Positions 37,602-47,038 of a stretch of 64,000 bases of DNA are shown here, one piece after another. Below the pieces are notes generated by a model that ran no database searches, was not told where the DNA came from, and was given only the letters and a program-made list of their open reading frames with translations. Where the stretch lies: NCBI GenBank assembly GCA_026707585.1, contig JAPOWQ010000040.1, positions 62,001 to 126,000 on the forward strand. The letters are read 5' to 3'. Every line of letters begins with the position of its first letter. The first letter of the stretch is position 1. The DNA is from Chloroflexota bacterium (GTDB lineage Bacteria > Chloroflexota > UBA11872). Position numbers and translations under genes: made by a program.

Positions 37602-37853
37602 ATGACGGTTGACCTGACCGCCATCGAGATCGAGCGGCGCCTGACCGCCATCGAGACCACACTTGAGACCACGCTCCCGACCTTCGCAACGAAGGCCGAC
37701 GTCAACTCGCTGAGAGCCGACATCCAGGCTGTGCGCGCCGAGTGGAAGTCCGACCTTCACAGCCTGACCCGCTGGATGGTCGTTACAGTGATTGGGTCGG
37801 TTACAGCCGCCGCGACGATTACCGCGCTAATCGTGCGATTCGTTGGCGCCTGA
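37602..37853 (+). CDS. Small coiled-coil protein with C-terminal membrane helix
   Basis: 83 residues. ALTAIEIERRLTAIETTLETT-like heptads at the N-terminus, FATKADVNSLRADIQAVRAE in the middle and a hydrophobic helix (WMVVTVIGSVTAAATITALI) at the end. It has the layout of the DUF1640/CCDC90-like family: coiled coil then membrane anchor. AGAAGGA lies upstream of the ATG. A paralogue is at 53274-53468. Function unknown; such proteins often form oligomers at membranes. Confidence 0.7.
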   Translation: MTVDLTAIEIERRLTAIETTLETTLPTFATKADVNSLRADIQAVRAEWKSDLHSLTRWMVVTVIGSVTAAATITALIVRFVGA

Positions 37854-37896
37854 AAGGGCCCAGCTGCGTAAGCAGTCCGTCGGAGTGGGCTGACGA

Positions 37897-39510
37897 TCAG
37901 CCGCCCGACCGCTCAATCGCGAAGGAATACAACTCCGCGTTCTTCATCACGAACCGAAGCTGCCGGTGCGGGATAAACCGCGTGTAGACGGTGCCCGAGT
38001 CGACGTCCTGGGGAAGCGGCAGATTGGCGTCGCCCTGCCAGGTGACGGTGAGGCGGACGCTGTCGCCGGTGAACGTATCGGAATCCTCAAGTCCCCGACC
38101 GGGCAGCACCCCGTCGGTTGCATCGCGAACCTCGACCTTGAGATAGCCGCCGGTACCGCAGGCGGCATTGACGATCAGCCGGTCCCCCTCCGATACGAAA
38201 GGCTGCGTGGCCACCATTCCCTCACGCATTCCGCCCGCCCCGACCGACACAAACCCTTGGCGCCGCAGCTTGCCGATGCCCAGCGCGTAGCGGGGATCGC
38301 TCGCGGCCCCCGCTGAATGGCTCTTCGGCTCCTTCTGATCCTCTGCGTACCAGAGATCGTGCTGCGAAGTGGCGCCGCCGAAATAAACCCAGGTCTCGTC
38401 GCCCACGTCCAGGATGCGTGGAATCCCAATCTGGTTCGCGCACCAGCTTCCTGGCTCCCCCAGGCCAATCCAGTCATGGGTGGGCGCCAGGCGTTCCCAC
38501 TGCCGCCCGTCGCGGCTATGCACCAGTTCGACCGTTGACGTGTTGGACACCTGGTGAAACACGCCCAGGAACCCGATCCAATGCCCGCCCAGACGAACCG
38601 GCCGCATCCCGTAGAAGGCCACGTCCAGGTTGTCCAATTCGGGGTTCGGCGCAAGGATCAGCCGAGGCTCGCTCCAGTTCACGAAGTCGCGGCTCTCGCA
38701 CATGAAGATTCGGCGCACGACCCGCCGATTGGGCGTAGCCATGACCGCGTCAAAGCTCGGCGCCCCGCCCACCATCGGCGCGTGGGTCGGCCGCGTGCGC
38801 GGCGCCAGTTCCATCAGCGGATGGCGCGTGACGATGCGATAAACGCCGCTATCGGGATCGAACGTCGGAAAGATCGTGTCGCCTAGCCGGTCGCCCAGCG
38901 ACCCGAAGCCCGGCACGTCGTCGGCAGCGGTCCAATGGACGCCGTCCGGTGAGTAGGCCAGCCGGATGTGCGCACCCGGCGTCTCGTCAGCCACCCGGAA
39001 GCCGGGCGGACCCAGCTCGTAGAGCATCTTGTAGCGGCGCGCCGGATCCTGCTCCAGCGGATCGTCCAGCACGGCCGGACCCCAGACGTTTCCGTACGTC
39101 TCGCTGCCAAGGACGATGTTGGTGTCGTGCCCGCCCTCACGCGCGATGCCCATGGCTGGCTTGTCCCAGTTCAGCCCGTCCGGCGACCGCGCATACATCA
39201 CCCGGAACCGGCTGATGTGCCAGTCGATCATCGTCCCGCCCTCGCGCATCAGCTTCTCCCGGTCCAGCGCCATGTCCGTATAGAGGCAGTGAAATCCTCC
39301 GTCTTCATCCCGCCACAGTGCCCAGTCGTCCGCCCCAAAGTTGGTGAAGTGCTCCCACGGCCGATCAAGTTCCAGCACGGGGTTCCGCGCCAGCTTCCTG
39401 GGCGCATGCACCGTCCGCCTGATGTTCTGAATCTCTTCGATCAGCCCGCTATCAAAGAAATACTGCGGCCGCTCGCCAATGATCAGTTCGGTCGAGTCAA
39501 GCCCGGTCAC
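37897..39510 (-). CDS. Propeller-type glycosidase-like protein
   Basis: 537 residues from GTG 39510, the longest family member here. GERPQYFFDSGLIEEIQNI opens it; NPVLELDRPWEHFTNFG carries the conserved Trp. Blade repeats include ARSPDGLNWDKPAM, AYSPDGVHWTAADD and HSRDGRQWERLAP. The C-terminal beta-sandwich has LIVNAACGTGGYLKVEVRD, RLTVTWQGDANLPLP and LRFVMKNAELYSFAI. It is distinct from the sibling set at 19398/54908. Probably a carbohydrate-active hydrolase; no signal peptide. Confidence 0.75.
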   Translation of the reverse strand: MTGLDSTELIIGERPQYFFDSGLIEEIQNIRRTVHAPRKLARNPVLELDRPWEHFTNFGADDWALWRDEDGGFHCLYTDMALDREKLMREGGTMIDWHISRFRVMYARSPDGLNWDKPAMGIAREGGHDTNIVLGSETYGNVWGPAVLDDPLEQDPARRYKMLYELGPPGFRVADETPGAHIRLAYSPDGVHWTAADDVPGFGSLGDRLGDTIFPTFDPDSGVYRIVTRHPLMELAPRTRPTHAPMVGGAPSFDAVMATPNRRVVRRIFMCESRDFVNWSEPRLILAPNPELDNLDVAFYGMRPVRLGGHWIGFLGVFHQVSNTSTVELVHSRDGRQWERLAPTHDWIGLGEPGSWCANQIGIPRILDVGDETWVYFGGATSQHDLWYAEDQKEPKSHSAGAASDPRYALGIGKLRRQGFVSVGAGGMREGMVATQPFVSEGDRLIVNAACGTGGYLKVEVRDATDGVLPGRGLEDSDTFTGDSVRLTVTWQGDANLPLPQDVDSGTVYTRFIPHRQLRFVMKNAELYSFAIERSGG

Positions 39511-39540
39511 GCCCGCCGCTCCCGCGATACCGATACCAGG

Positions 39541-40479
39541 CTAAGAAAGCAGGTGGCCTTGGCGCTCAACGAGTTGGAATTGCTGTGCATCCAGCCCTAC
39601 AAACTTCACCGCTTCCATCTCGGAGAACCTCTTGGCCATGACCGCAACAGCTTCTTCGTTGTCGTCAATCAGCACGAATCTTCGACCAAGCTCGTAGGCG
39701 GCTTCCCCAAGCGTGCCGCTGCCGGCGAAGAAATCGAGCACCAAGTCGCTTGGTTTGGAAGACGCCTGGACGATGCGGCGCACAATTCCAAGCGGTTTCT
39801 GGGTCGGGTATCCCGTACGCTCCTTGCCGTTCGTCGGCACGATGGTGTGCCACCACGTATCAGTCGGGAGCTTTCCGCGCGCCGCCTTTTCAGGTCCGAC
39901 CAACCCAGGCGCCATGTACGGAATGCGATCCACGTCGTCCACGTTGAAGAGGTAGCGCTCGGGATCGCGCACGTAGACCAGGATGTTGTCGTGCTTCGGC
40001 GGCCATTTCCTCTTCGCACGGGCTCCGTAGTCGTAAGCCCAGATGACCTCGTTGAGAAAGCAATCGCGGCCGAATATGCCATCCAGCAAGACTTTGGCGT
40101 AATGAACTTCGCGGTAGTCAAGGTGGAGGTAGAGCGAGCCTGAATCGCTCAACAGGCGGTGCGCCTCTTCAAGTCGAGGCTCCAGGAATGCGAGATAGTC
40201 GTCAAAGTCGTCGTCGAACGCTCGTGACCCAACCTTGATTGAGCGATACCGTTGCCCCTTGAAACCCGTTCGGTCACCGCTGGGGTCCCGGACGGTGCGC
40301 AGTTGAGTCCTGGCCTGCTTCTTGCCTGTGTTGAACGGCGGATCCGTGTAGATCAGATCAACGGACTGCGGCGCCATCTTCCGCAGGATGGGCAAATTGT
40401 CACCGTAGTAGACGACGCCTCGTTCTCCATCGTTGCTTTGATGACCGCCTCCAGGCGCTGTGGCCCGGTCGCATGTCAT
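39541..40479 (-). CDS. Orphan DNA methyltransferase (N6-adenine/N4-cytosine, beta class)
   Basis: About 312 residues from ATG 40479, which overlaps the esterase stop (ATGA). The catalytic motif TDPPFNTGK (46-52) comes before the AdoMet motif LVLDFFAGSGTLGEAA, the order of beta-class enzymes. DYLAFLEPRLEEAHRLLSDS and TGYPTQKPLGIVRRIV are family blocks. No restriction enzyme is adjacent, so it may be a solitary regulatory methylase or half of a lost restriction system. Confidence 0.9.
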   Translation of the reverse strand: MTCDRATAPGGGHQSNDGERGVVYYGDNLPILRKMAPQSVDLIYTDPPFNTGKKQARTQLRTVRDPSGDRTGFKGQRYRSIKVGSRAFDDDFDDYLAFLEPRLEEAHRLLSDSGSLYLHLDYREVHYAKVLLDGIFGRDCFLNEVIWAYDYGARAKRKWPPKHDNILVYVRDPERYLFNVDDVDRIPYMAPGLVGPEKAARGKLPTDTWWHTIVPTNGKERTGYPTQKPLGIVRRIVQASSKPSDLVLDFFAGSGTLGEAAYELGRRFVLIDDNEEAVAVMAKRFSEMEAVKFVGLDAQQFQLVERQGHLLS

Positions 40480-41579
40480 GTGGTCGAGTTGTTCTCGGTC
40501 AACCGCTCCACCAGCCACGGCTCCGCCGTCACCCCAAACCACTGGTGCTCGCCCGTCTGCACGTCATGCACTAGCAGTTCACCAGCGTCCAGTAGCTCGT
40601 AGGCGTCGCGCGTGATCGACACCTGCTCATACACGTTGTCCAGCCCGCGCGCCCCGTTCAGCGGGTCCTCATCGCCGGTTTCTAGCAGCAGCGGACGCGG
40701 CGCGATCAGCGCGCCCAAATCGCCCATGTCCACGGCCTGCCACAGCCCGGGGACGTAGTTGCAACCGCAGTTGCTGTTCATGTCCAGCAACGAGTCGCGG
40801 TATCCGTAGAAGTATCCGCTCACCACCGCGGCGCAAATGCGGTCGTCCATCGCGGCCAGCCACAGCGTCTGCAACCCTCCGCCGCTTAGTCCGGCGCAAG
40901 CAATACGCTCGGGATCGCAGTCGTCGCGGGTCAGCACGTAGTCCACCAGCCGCATCAGATCCCAGGTCCACATGCCGGTAACGGTCTGACCCAGCGAGAT
41001 CGCCGCGAAATTCAGCGGCGTGCAGGTCGACCGCATGAACGAGTCTTCGTCGTTCGCCTGCCCCACCGGTTCGCGTCGCTCGCCAAACGCCCGCGCGTCG
41101 GGCGCAAACACAATCAGTCCGGCCTGCGCATAGCGCTCCGCGTAGGCGCCGTTGTGCTTCTCGATAGTGTCGGCCACGGCCGGGATGTCGCGCCGGCCTG
41201 CGGTCATGTTTTTGCCCCCGCTGCCGTGCCCATGCGGTGCGATGACCACCGGCCGCCGCTCGCCAGCCTGCAGGTCGTCCGGCAGCAGCGCGTACAGCGG
41301 CATGACGACGCCCGGCTCGGTATGCATCTCCATCCGCTGCCGCACGTAGCCGTCACACTGGACCGACTCCGTGACGACGGGCTGCGGATCGGCGGGACGC
41401 ATGCTGTCAATGCCGGTGATGGCCGAAAGGTGTCGCCGCGTGGCCGCCCGCCACGCCTCAAAGGCTGTCTGACTGCCTGCATCCACCGGCATCCGGCGCG
41501 CCTCGCGGTCGAACCGCGCCTGCAACTCGGCATGCGCCGGAAAGAAGCGCTCAACCGTGGGAACCCGGAGTGTCGCCAT
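40476..41579 (-). CDS. Alpha/beta hydrolase, acetyl-xylan-esterase/dienelactone-hydrolase-like
   Basis: 367 residues. The nucleophile elbow is IACAGLSGGGLQTLWLAA; the acid is in LLLETGDEDPLNGA; the His is in VQTGEHQWFG. RPVVIAPHGHGSGGKNMTAG supplies the oxyanion region. This fits a carbohydrate esterase (family 7/15-like) cutting acyl groups from sugars, which would suit the surrounding glycosidase-like genes. No signal peptide. It overlaps the methyltransferase gene. Confidence 0.85.
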   Translation of the reverse strand: MATLRVPTVERFFPAHAELQARFDREARRMPVDAGSQTAFEAWRAATRRHLSAITGIDSMRPADPQPVVTESVQCDGYVRQRMEMHTEPGVVMPLYALLPDDLQAGERRPVVIAPHGHGSGGKNMTAGRRDIPAVADTIEKHNGAYAERYAQAGLIVFAPDARAFGERREPVGQANDEDSFMRSTCTPLNFAAISLGQTVTGMWTWDLMRLVDYVLTRDDCDPERIACAGLSGGGLQTLWLAAMDDRICAAVVSGYFYGYRDSLLDMNSNCGCNYVPGLWQAVDMGDLGALIAPRPLLLETGDEDPLNGARGLDNVYEQVSITRDAYELLDAGELLVHDVQTGEHQWFGVTAEPWLVERLTENNSTT

Positions 41580-41666
41580 GGCTCCGTACTTTAGGGCCGC
41601 CCGCGACGCCGCGCGAACTGGAACCGCAGCGCCGGACCTGCTCCAAAAGGCGCGGTCACTTCAAAG

Positions 41667-42680
41667 CTACGCCAGAAGCGCCTCACTACGCCCGCGATCT
41701 GCCCTCAGCCGCGCCGTCAGCACCTCAAGCAGCGAATCCGCCAACTCCTCCTGGTCCACCGGTGTCGCGGCCTGCACTTGGTCGGCCCATTGAGGCCGGA
41801 TTCCAGAAGCTCCGGCTATCGCCCCGGCCACCGGGCCGCCCATGGCCCCGATCGAGTCGGCATCCCGTCCGAAATTCGCCGACATCAGCGCAACGTCGTT
41901 CGGATCCCCGTCGGCCAGCAATAAGAGCGCCAGCGCCACCGACGCCGACTCGCGCGGGTCCACGGCGTTGCTGTGCCCCTCTTCGGGCTGCTGCGGCCAA
42001 TCCCAGAGATGGTCCGCGTAGTAAGCGGCTCGAAACGCGGCAAAGTCGCCAGTCGATCGGGCCAGACTCACCGCCGTCTCAATGGCCGCCGGCATGTCGC
42101 TCTCGTCATCCAGGTTGCCGACCGCCGCCTCGATGACCGACTCGGCATCGGCGTTCGGATCGAAGGCCGCGGCCGTGGCGGCGGCCATGGCCAGGGCGCC
42201 GTCCTGCGGCGAGCCGCGATGGATCAGGCTGGTGACCTCATACGCCTCCAGCATCGCCCGCCGCGGGTCGCCCGCGTTGATGATCCCGATCGGCGAGATG
42301 CACATCGCCGTGCTGTTGGAAATCATGTTGCCGATGCCCGCCTCGCGCGCTCTCACCCCGCCAACCGAGATCTTGTAAAACGAACTGGCCACCGGCGGAT
42401 AGAACTTGAACGGGTTCATGCGCTCGCGCCAGACCTGGGCCCAGGCCGCCGCGTTGACGTCGCCATTCGTTCGCCTGATCGCCTCGCACAGCATGTGCTT
42501 CAGGGCCGAGTCGTCGGTGCCCGCGCCCGGCTGGAGTCCCCGGTGCTCCTTCAGCGTGGTGACTTCGCCATGGCGCTCCGCGATGAACTCGTAGTGCAGG
42601 CCTTCGACTGGCCCGCCCATCGCGTCGCCCAGCAACCCGCCGAGCAAACACCCCATGATCTTGTCGCGCAAGTCAGTCAT
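41667..42680 (-). CDS. ADP-ribosylglycohydrolase family protein
   Basis: About 337 residues from ATG 42680. KIMGCLLGGLLGDAMGGPVE opens the all-helical DraG fold; GAGTDDSALKHML is the first metal (two magnesium) motif and NFGRDADSIGAMGGPVAGAI the second. Family members remove ADP-ribose from proteins or nucleosides. It is monocistronic between the esterase and a kinase gene on the other strand. Confidence 0.9.
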   Translation of the reverse strand: MTDLRDKIMGCLLGGLLGDAMGGPVEGLHYEFIAERHGEVTTLKEHRGLQPGAGTDDSALKHMLCEAIRRTNGDVNAAAWAQVWRERMNPFKFYPPVASSFYKISVGGVRAREAGIGNMISNSTAMCISPIGIINAGDPRRAMLEAYEVTSLIHRGSPQDGALAMAAATAAAFDPNADAESVIEAAVGNLDDESDMPAAIETAVSLARSTGDFAAFRAAYYADHLWDWPQQPEEGHSNAVDPRESASVALALLLLADGDPNDVALMSANFGRDADSIGAMGGPVAGAIAGASGIRPQWADQVQAATPVDQEELADSLLEVLTARLRADRGRSEALLA

Positions 42681-42792
42681 AACCGTCTCCGTCCTGGCCC
42701 GAAACCCGCTGCCCAAGCTACACGCCCGAGGGCCGGTCGCGCGCAGCCATGGCTAAGCTCCTCTGGCGTAGAGCGAAGCTCCGAATCGGCAC

Positions 42793-43830
42793 GTGACACG
42801 CCCTAACCTTGATGCGCTAACCGGCGACTACGGTCACCGCTTGGGCCGCTTGACCGGCGCCCAGTTGCAGGCCGCCGTCGATCGGTTCGACCTCGGTGGG
42901 CTACGAGGCGCCGCGCCGATCCCGGGCGGGCAATTCGGTCAGAACGTTCACGTCACAACCGAATCCGGCGCCTGGATCCTGCGCGGCTGCCCGCACTACG
43001 ACTGGCAGTTCCCGAAAGAACGGTTCTTTGCGCGCCAAATCGCCACGCGCTCGCGTATTCGCGCGCCCTGGCCGTACCTCATCGAACCCAGCCGCGGGAT
43101 CTTCGGCTGGAGTTTCGCGCTGATGCCGTGCCTGCCCGGCCTCCAACTCGCGGATCCGGCCGTCCGTGCACGGCAAACTCCGGCTGAAGCGACAGCAATC
43201 GCTCGGGCGCTCGGCACCGGTCTCACAATGCTGCACGAGCTGACCTGGACCCATGCGGGCGCATACGCGTTCAAATCGGACGACGTTGTGCCCTACGCGG
43301 TCGGCCACCGCGAGCGCGTTCTAGGTGAGATCGACGATCTGGTTTCCCAATGCGGCCGCCTCGACTCGCTGTCGGACTCAGATCTGCACTGGCTCCGCCG
43401 GCTCCTCAAACACAACCAGGCAGCGCTCGACGTGTCCTTCCAGCCAACCTTCGTTCATCACGACTTCACCACGTCCAACGTCGTCGTCAACCGCAGCGCA
43501 ACCGCTTGGAACCTTAGCGGCGTCTTCGACCTGATGGAGGCTTATGTCGGAGACCCGGAGGAGGACCTTGTACGAGCGCTGTACAACTACAGCTCGCGCC
43601 GGCCCGGGCTGGCCCGCGATTTCCTGCGCGCCTACGTAAGCCGCAAGCCGTTGCGCGAGGACGCGACAAGGCGACTCCGCCTGTACATGCTGCGCGACTG
43701 CCTGGTCATCTGGGAGTTCGGCCATCGGTTCAGCAAGCAATGGGTCGCGAGCGCGCCCGGCTTTCGAGTTTGGGCCCAGCCGTACGTTGGTCGAGACCTG
43801 GAGGCGCTAAGCGGTGGCTTGAAAAGCTGA
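42793..43830 (+). CDS. Aminoglycoside phosphotransferase-family kinase
   Basis: 345 residues from GTG 42793. PGGQFGQNVHVTTESGAWIL is the nucleotide loop and strand. The catalytic loop is FVHHDFTTSNVVVN (Asp, Asn) and the second metal motif is SGVFDLMEAYVGDPEEDLV. The fold covers antibiotic, choline, homoserine and sugar kinases; there is no context to choose, and resistance should not be assumed. Confidence 0.85.
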   Translation: MTRPNLDALTGDYGHRLGRLTGAQLQAAVDRFDLGGLRGAAPIPGGQFGQNVHVTTESGAWILRGCPHYDWQFPKERFFARQIATRSRIRAPWPYLIEPSRGIFGWSFALMPCLPGLQLADPAVRARQTPAEATAIARALGTGLTMLHELTWTHAGAYAFKSDDVVPYAVGHRERVLGEIDDLVSQCGRLDSLSDSDLHWLRRLLKHNQAALDVSFQPTFVHHDFTTSNVVVNRSATAWNLSGVFDLMEAYVGDPEEDLVRALYNYSSRRPGLARDFLRAYVSRKPLREDATRRLRLYMLRDCLVIWEFGHRFSKQWVASAPGFRVWAQPYVGRDLEALSGGLKS

Positions 43831-43882
43831 ATTCGGTTCTAATGTGTCGAACCGGAAGTCCTGACAACACTGAGCCTTGCAA

Positions 43883-44731
43883 ATGCTCGACTTCACCCGC
43901 TCCTTCATCACCTGGACCACCTTTCCCAGGAAACCCCATCCGTACTACCGCTGGGATGGCGGTTTCGTCGGCGACCTTGGCGACGTCTACCGCGTCCGAA
44001 TGCAGGTCGACTCGACCATGGACATCGTCACTCCTTCTGGATCGTCGATCACCCACTACCTCAACTACCCCTGCCGCGCCGAGCTCACCATCGCGACCGA
44101 GCAGTTCTTCATGATCCCCAGCGGCGAGTGGCGGGCGGTCTTTACCCGCGAGCACGGCGTGCCGATCGCGCGGGGTCCGTCGGACGTCCCCGAGCCCGTC
44201 GCCCGCAGGCCCTGGCCCGAGCGCTACGCGGACATGGACTATCGCCCCGTCACGATCCCCGGCGCCGAACATCTCCTGGACGGCCACGCCGTCAACGAAG
44301 CAACCCAGGCCGGCGCGGTCATCAACGGCCAGACCACCTACCGCGACAAGGCCACCGGACTCGACATTCGAGTCGAGTTCCCCATCCGCCTCATGAACCT
44401 GCACCCCGACTCCGGAAAGTTCCAGCTCTGCTGTGGGCCGGTCATCGTCCCGGACATGGCCACCTGGGACGGCGAGGGCGTCGACCGCGTCTTCCTGGCC
44501 GAGGTCGCCTTGAGCCAGTTCGACTACGTCGAGTTCATCCTCCGCCGCGAAATCGAGCCGGCCGAGAGCGAAAAGGAGTGGTTCCACCAGGTCCGCGGCC
44601 GCGACCGCCTCGAACTCTGGGACCCCAACAACCCACCGCCCGAGCCCCTCGTACTTCAGCGCCCCCGCCCCCACGTCTACCACGAGACCTGGACATTTGA
44701 CTCGGAAAACGTGATCCTGCGCGCGCCCTAG
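43883..44731 (+). CDS. Unrecognised protein, 282 residues
   Basis: A frame with good codon bias starting at ATG 43883 (TTG 43877 possible). I do not recognise the family. It is rich in aromatic and Pro residues, with repeated beta-strand-like segments (MDIVTPSGSSITHYLNYPCR, LDIRVEFPIRLMNLHPDSGK, FQLCCGPVIVPDMATW) and no membrane helix. The conserved-looking C-terminal RPRPHVYHETWTFDSENVIL suggests a folded all-beta protein. It is downstream of the kinase gene and may be cotranscribed. Confidence 0.65.
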   Translation: MLDFTRSFITWTTFPRKPHPYYRWDGGFVGDLGDVYRVRMQVDSTMDIVTPSGSSITHYLNYPCRAELTIATEQFFMIPSGEWRAVFTREHGVPIARGPSDVPEPVARRPWPERYADMDYRPVTIPGAEHLLDGHAVNEATQAGAVINGQTTYRDKATGLDIRVEFPIRLMNLHPDSGKFQLCCGPVIVPDMATWDGEGVDRVFLAEVALSQFDYVEFILRREIEPAESEKEWFHQVRGRDRLELWDPNNPPPEPLVLQRPRPHVYHETWTFDSENVILRAP

Positions 44732-44765
44732 CCCCATTCTGCTGGGTCCTGGAATAGACTGGACC

Positions 44766-44978
44766 ATGATGATTCATGGCGGATATCGAGCCGCAGTCAC
44801 GTACGACTATGACGCTGGCGTCTTCCACGGCGACGTGATTGACACTCGCGACGTCATTACCTTCCAGGGCGCCTCGGTTGCGGAGTTGCGTCAGGCATTC
44901 AGGGACTCGGTCGACGAGTACCTGAAGGTCTGCGCCGAGCGAGGCCTCAATCCCGATCAGGCGGCGTCGGCACACTAG
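44766..44978 (+). CDS. HicB-like protein, short and without HicA partner
   Basis: 70 residues. YRAAVTYDYDAGVFHGDVID and FQGASVAELRQAFRDSVDEY match the RNase-H-like HicB fold. The C-terminal DNA-binding helix pair of full HicB antitoxins is missing, and no hicA toxin is adjacent. It may be a solitary regulator or a relic of a toxin-antitoxin pair. Confidence 0.75.
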   Translation: MMIHGGYRAAVTYDYDAGVFHGDVIDTRDVITFQGASVAELRQAFRDSVDEYLKVCAERGLNPDQAASAH

Positions 44979-45024
44979 TCGTCCGGTCTGCGCAACTGGC
45001 CGGCGCGACGACGACCGACCGCAG

Positions 45025-45426
45025 CTAACAGCAACCGTCGTCCACGTACGCGTCCGCCTCGATCTCCAGCACCGACTCACCGCCAACCAGGCTCGTGCAG
45101 CCAATAAAGGCCGACGCCGGCATCGCGTTGCCAAATGCCTCCAGGTGCGCCCGCCCCACTGCGTCCGCGTCCCGATCGATGTCGGTCAGAAACACCCGTG
45201 TTCGCACGACGTCATCTAGCGTGGCGCCGGCCTCGGCCAGTCCTTTCTCGATAATCCCGATCGCGTGCTTCGCCTGCGCATAGGCGTCTCCCGGCGACTC
45301 GGGATGCTCGGGCGGCAGCGGGCCGGTGGTACCGGCCACCCAGATATGCGGACCGACTCGTACCGCCCGCGAATATCCGATCACGGCCTCGGTTGGCTTG
45401 CCTGACGAAATGCGCTGACGCTCCAT
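45025..45426 (-). CDS. RidA/YjgF/YER057c family protein
   Basis: About 133 residues from ATG 45426. VGPHIWVAGTTGPLPPE, AQAKHAIGIIEKGLAEAGAT, DVVRTRVFLTDIDRDADAV and ASAFIGCTSLVGGESVLEIE are the fold landmarks; the conserved Arg in VVRTRVFL and the Glu near the end form the imine-binding site. Such proteins deaminate reactive enamines/imines. It follows a propeller gene on the same strand. Confidence 0.9.
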   Translation of the reverse strand: MERQRISSGKPTEAVIGYSRAVRVGPHIWVAGTTGPLPPEHPESPGDAYAQAKHAIGIIEKGLAEAGATLDDVVRTRVFLTDIDRDADAVGRAHLEAFGNAMPASAFIGCTSLVGGESVLEIEADAYVDDGCC

Positions 45427-45506
45427 GAACGTGCTCCTGAGGGTTCCAGGTGCGTGCATCGTCGCGGCAACGGCCGCGCGGGCGCAATTCGCTACGGGCG
45501 AACGCG

Positions 45507-46934
45507 CTAGGTCAGGCTGTAGGCATGCAGCCGCGCGGCGCCGTGGATGTGGAATCGCAGGCGCACCTGCCGCCGACCGCAGGCGCCCAGTTCCGCGCCC
45601 TGCCAGCTAGCCGCAGCCCGCACATTATCGACCGCCAGCGGCACGCACTCCTCGCGGCTGAATCCGGGAATCACCTCGCCGGTCTCCGCGTCCAGCACGT
45701 CCACGTCCACCCAGCTCCGCCGCGCAATTGCCTCCGCCACATTCACGTTCATCCGCGTGTCCGGCTCGATCTGCATCGCCGTCGTCTCCAGCGACCCCGA
45801 GATCTCCCGGTCAACCGTCTGCATGCACGTGAACCCGTCCAAACGCAGCGTTGCCAGGCCCAGCTGCGTCAGTCGAACGGACCCACTCTTCCCGCCCCCG
45901 AACTCCTTGGGATAGTTCCCCGGCGGCCAGAGGCTCCAGTCCTCGCCCTGCCCGCTGTAGTAGATGTAGATGGTGTCGTCCTTGACGATGATGCGGTCGC
46001 CAATCACCAGGAATCCGGCATCCCACGCGCCTCGCTCGCCCCGCGGGATCACCTTGTCGGTCAGGCAGATGCGCGAGAAATGCTCGCCGTCCTTGCTGAC
46101 GGCCAGCCGCAAGTCCGCTGCGTACTGTCCGAACACCCCGAGCCCGTTGGGCACGTACCAGCCGAACTCGTACACCGAAATCCAGCCCGTGCCGTACCGG
46201 TCCAGCGTCAGGAAGTGGTTCTCCTGCTCCAGCCCATCCTTGGGATCGAGGAACGGGTTGTCGGGGCTGGACGTGAACTTCTCGACGCTTGGCCCGTAGG
46301 CGATGAACTTGCCGCGGACTGTTGCCGGCCCCGGCTTGGCCGCCGGCACCCGCTCCTGCCAGATCAGGATGTACCGACGATCCGGGTCCGTGGCCTGCTC
46401 GTCGAGCGCCAACACGACGATGTCTGGCCCATGCGCCAGCGCCGGCAGGTCGACCGCCGGGCCCACGGTCCAGTGAATCCCGTCGGGCGAGTACGCGGCA
46501 CGCGCCGGCCCGCTCCCCACGAGATCTTTCGTGACCATCTTGAACCGGCGGGCCGGGTCGGGCTCCGTCGGATCGCGAATCACCGCCCCCAGCATGTCCA
46601 GGCAGATGTTGTTGTCCTTGGACCCGTTGAACTCGAAGAGCCCCAGCTTCGGCTTGATCCAGTGGATGCCATCCTCGCTGTATGCGTAACCCATGCGCCG
46701 CCAGCGCAGGCGCTCCTGGTCGGCCCCCGTGTACCAGCACTTGAACAGCCCGTCGTCTGGGTCGTATAGCACCGTCCGCACCGACCACACGCTCGCCCGC
46801 ACGGCGTCCCACTCGTCCAGCCGCCCCACTGGCAACACCGGATTCGCCGGATGCTTCGTCGCCTCGCACACCCGCTGCTCCACGTTATGCGTAGTTGCGA
46901 CCTCGTCCAGGTCTAGAAACAGGTGTTTTGCCAT
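45507..46934 (-). CDS. Propeller-type glycosidase-like protein
   Basis: About 475 residues from ATG 46934 (MAKHLFLDLDEVATTHN); the longer frame to 47003 has no conserved residues. KHPANPVLPVGRLDEWDAV, GLFKCWYTGADQERLRWRRM and AYSEDGIHWIKPKLGLFEFN follow, then EWDAGF-type WDAGFLVIGDRIIVKDDTIY. The C-terminal sandwich ends RLRFHIHGAARLHAYSL. It is the closest intact relative of the UGA-containing gene at 6995-8527 and of the partial copy at 63433. A sulfatase gene lies just upstream on the same strand, a pairing typical of sulfated-glycan use. Confidence 0.78.
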   Translation of the reverse strand: MAKHLFLDLDEVATTHNVEQRVCEATKHPANPVLPVGRLDEWDAVRASVWSVRTVLYDPDDGLFKCWYTGADQERLRWRRMGYAYSEDGIHWIKPKLGLFEFNGSKDNNICLDMLGAVIRDPTEPDPARRFKMVTKDLVGSGPARAAYSPDGIHWTVGPAVDLPALAHGPDIVVLALDEQATDPDRRYILIWQERVPAAKPGPATVRGKFIAYGPSVEKFTSSPDNPFLDPKDGLEQENHFLTLDRYGTGWISVYEFGWYVPNGLGVFGQYAADLRLAVSKDGEHFSRICLTDKVIPRGERGAWDAGFLVIGDRIIVKDDTIYIYYSGQGEDWSLWPPGNYPKEFGGGKSGSVRLTQLGLATLRLDGFTCMQTVDREISGSLETTAMQIEPDTRMNVNVAEAIARRSWVDVDVLDAETGEVIPGFSREECVPLAVDNVRAAASWQGAELGACGRRQVRLRFHIHGAARLHAYSLT

Positions 46935-47038
46935 GGGTCCGGGCTTTCGAGTCGAAGTAGTTCGCTCACCGCATATCGTCGCCGGATACCCGCCGGCGCG
47001 CAATCCGGGCGAACTATCGCAAGCCTCGCGCGCTCCGC

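Noticed and set aside
37897-39510. Antisense 391-codon frame spanning 38968-40143
   Set aside because: Runs across two real minus-strand genes and has no protein-like motif.
42793-43830. Antibiotic-resistance call for the phosphotransferase
   Set aside because: Only the generic kinase fold is visible; nothing points to aminoglycosides.
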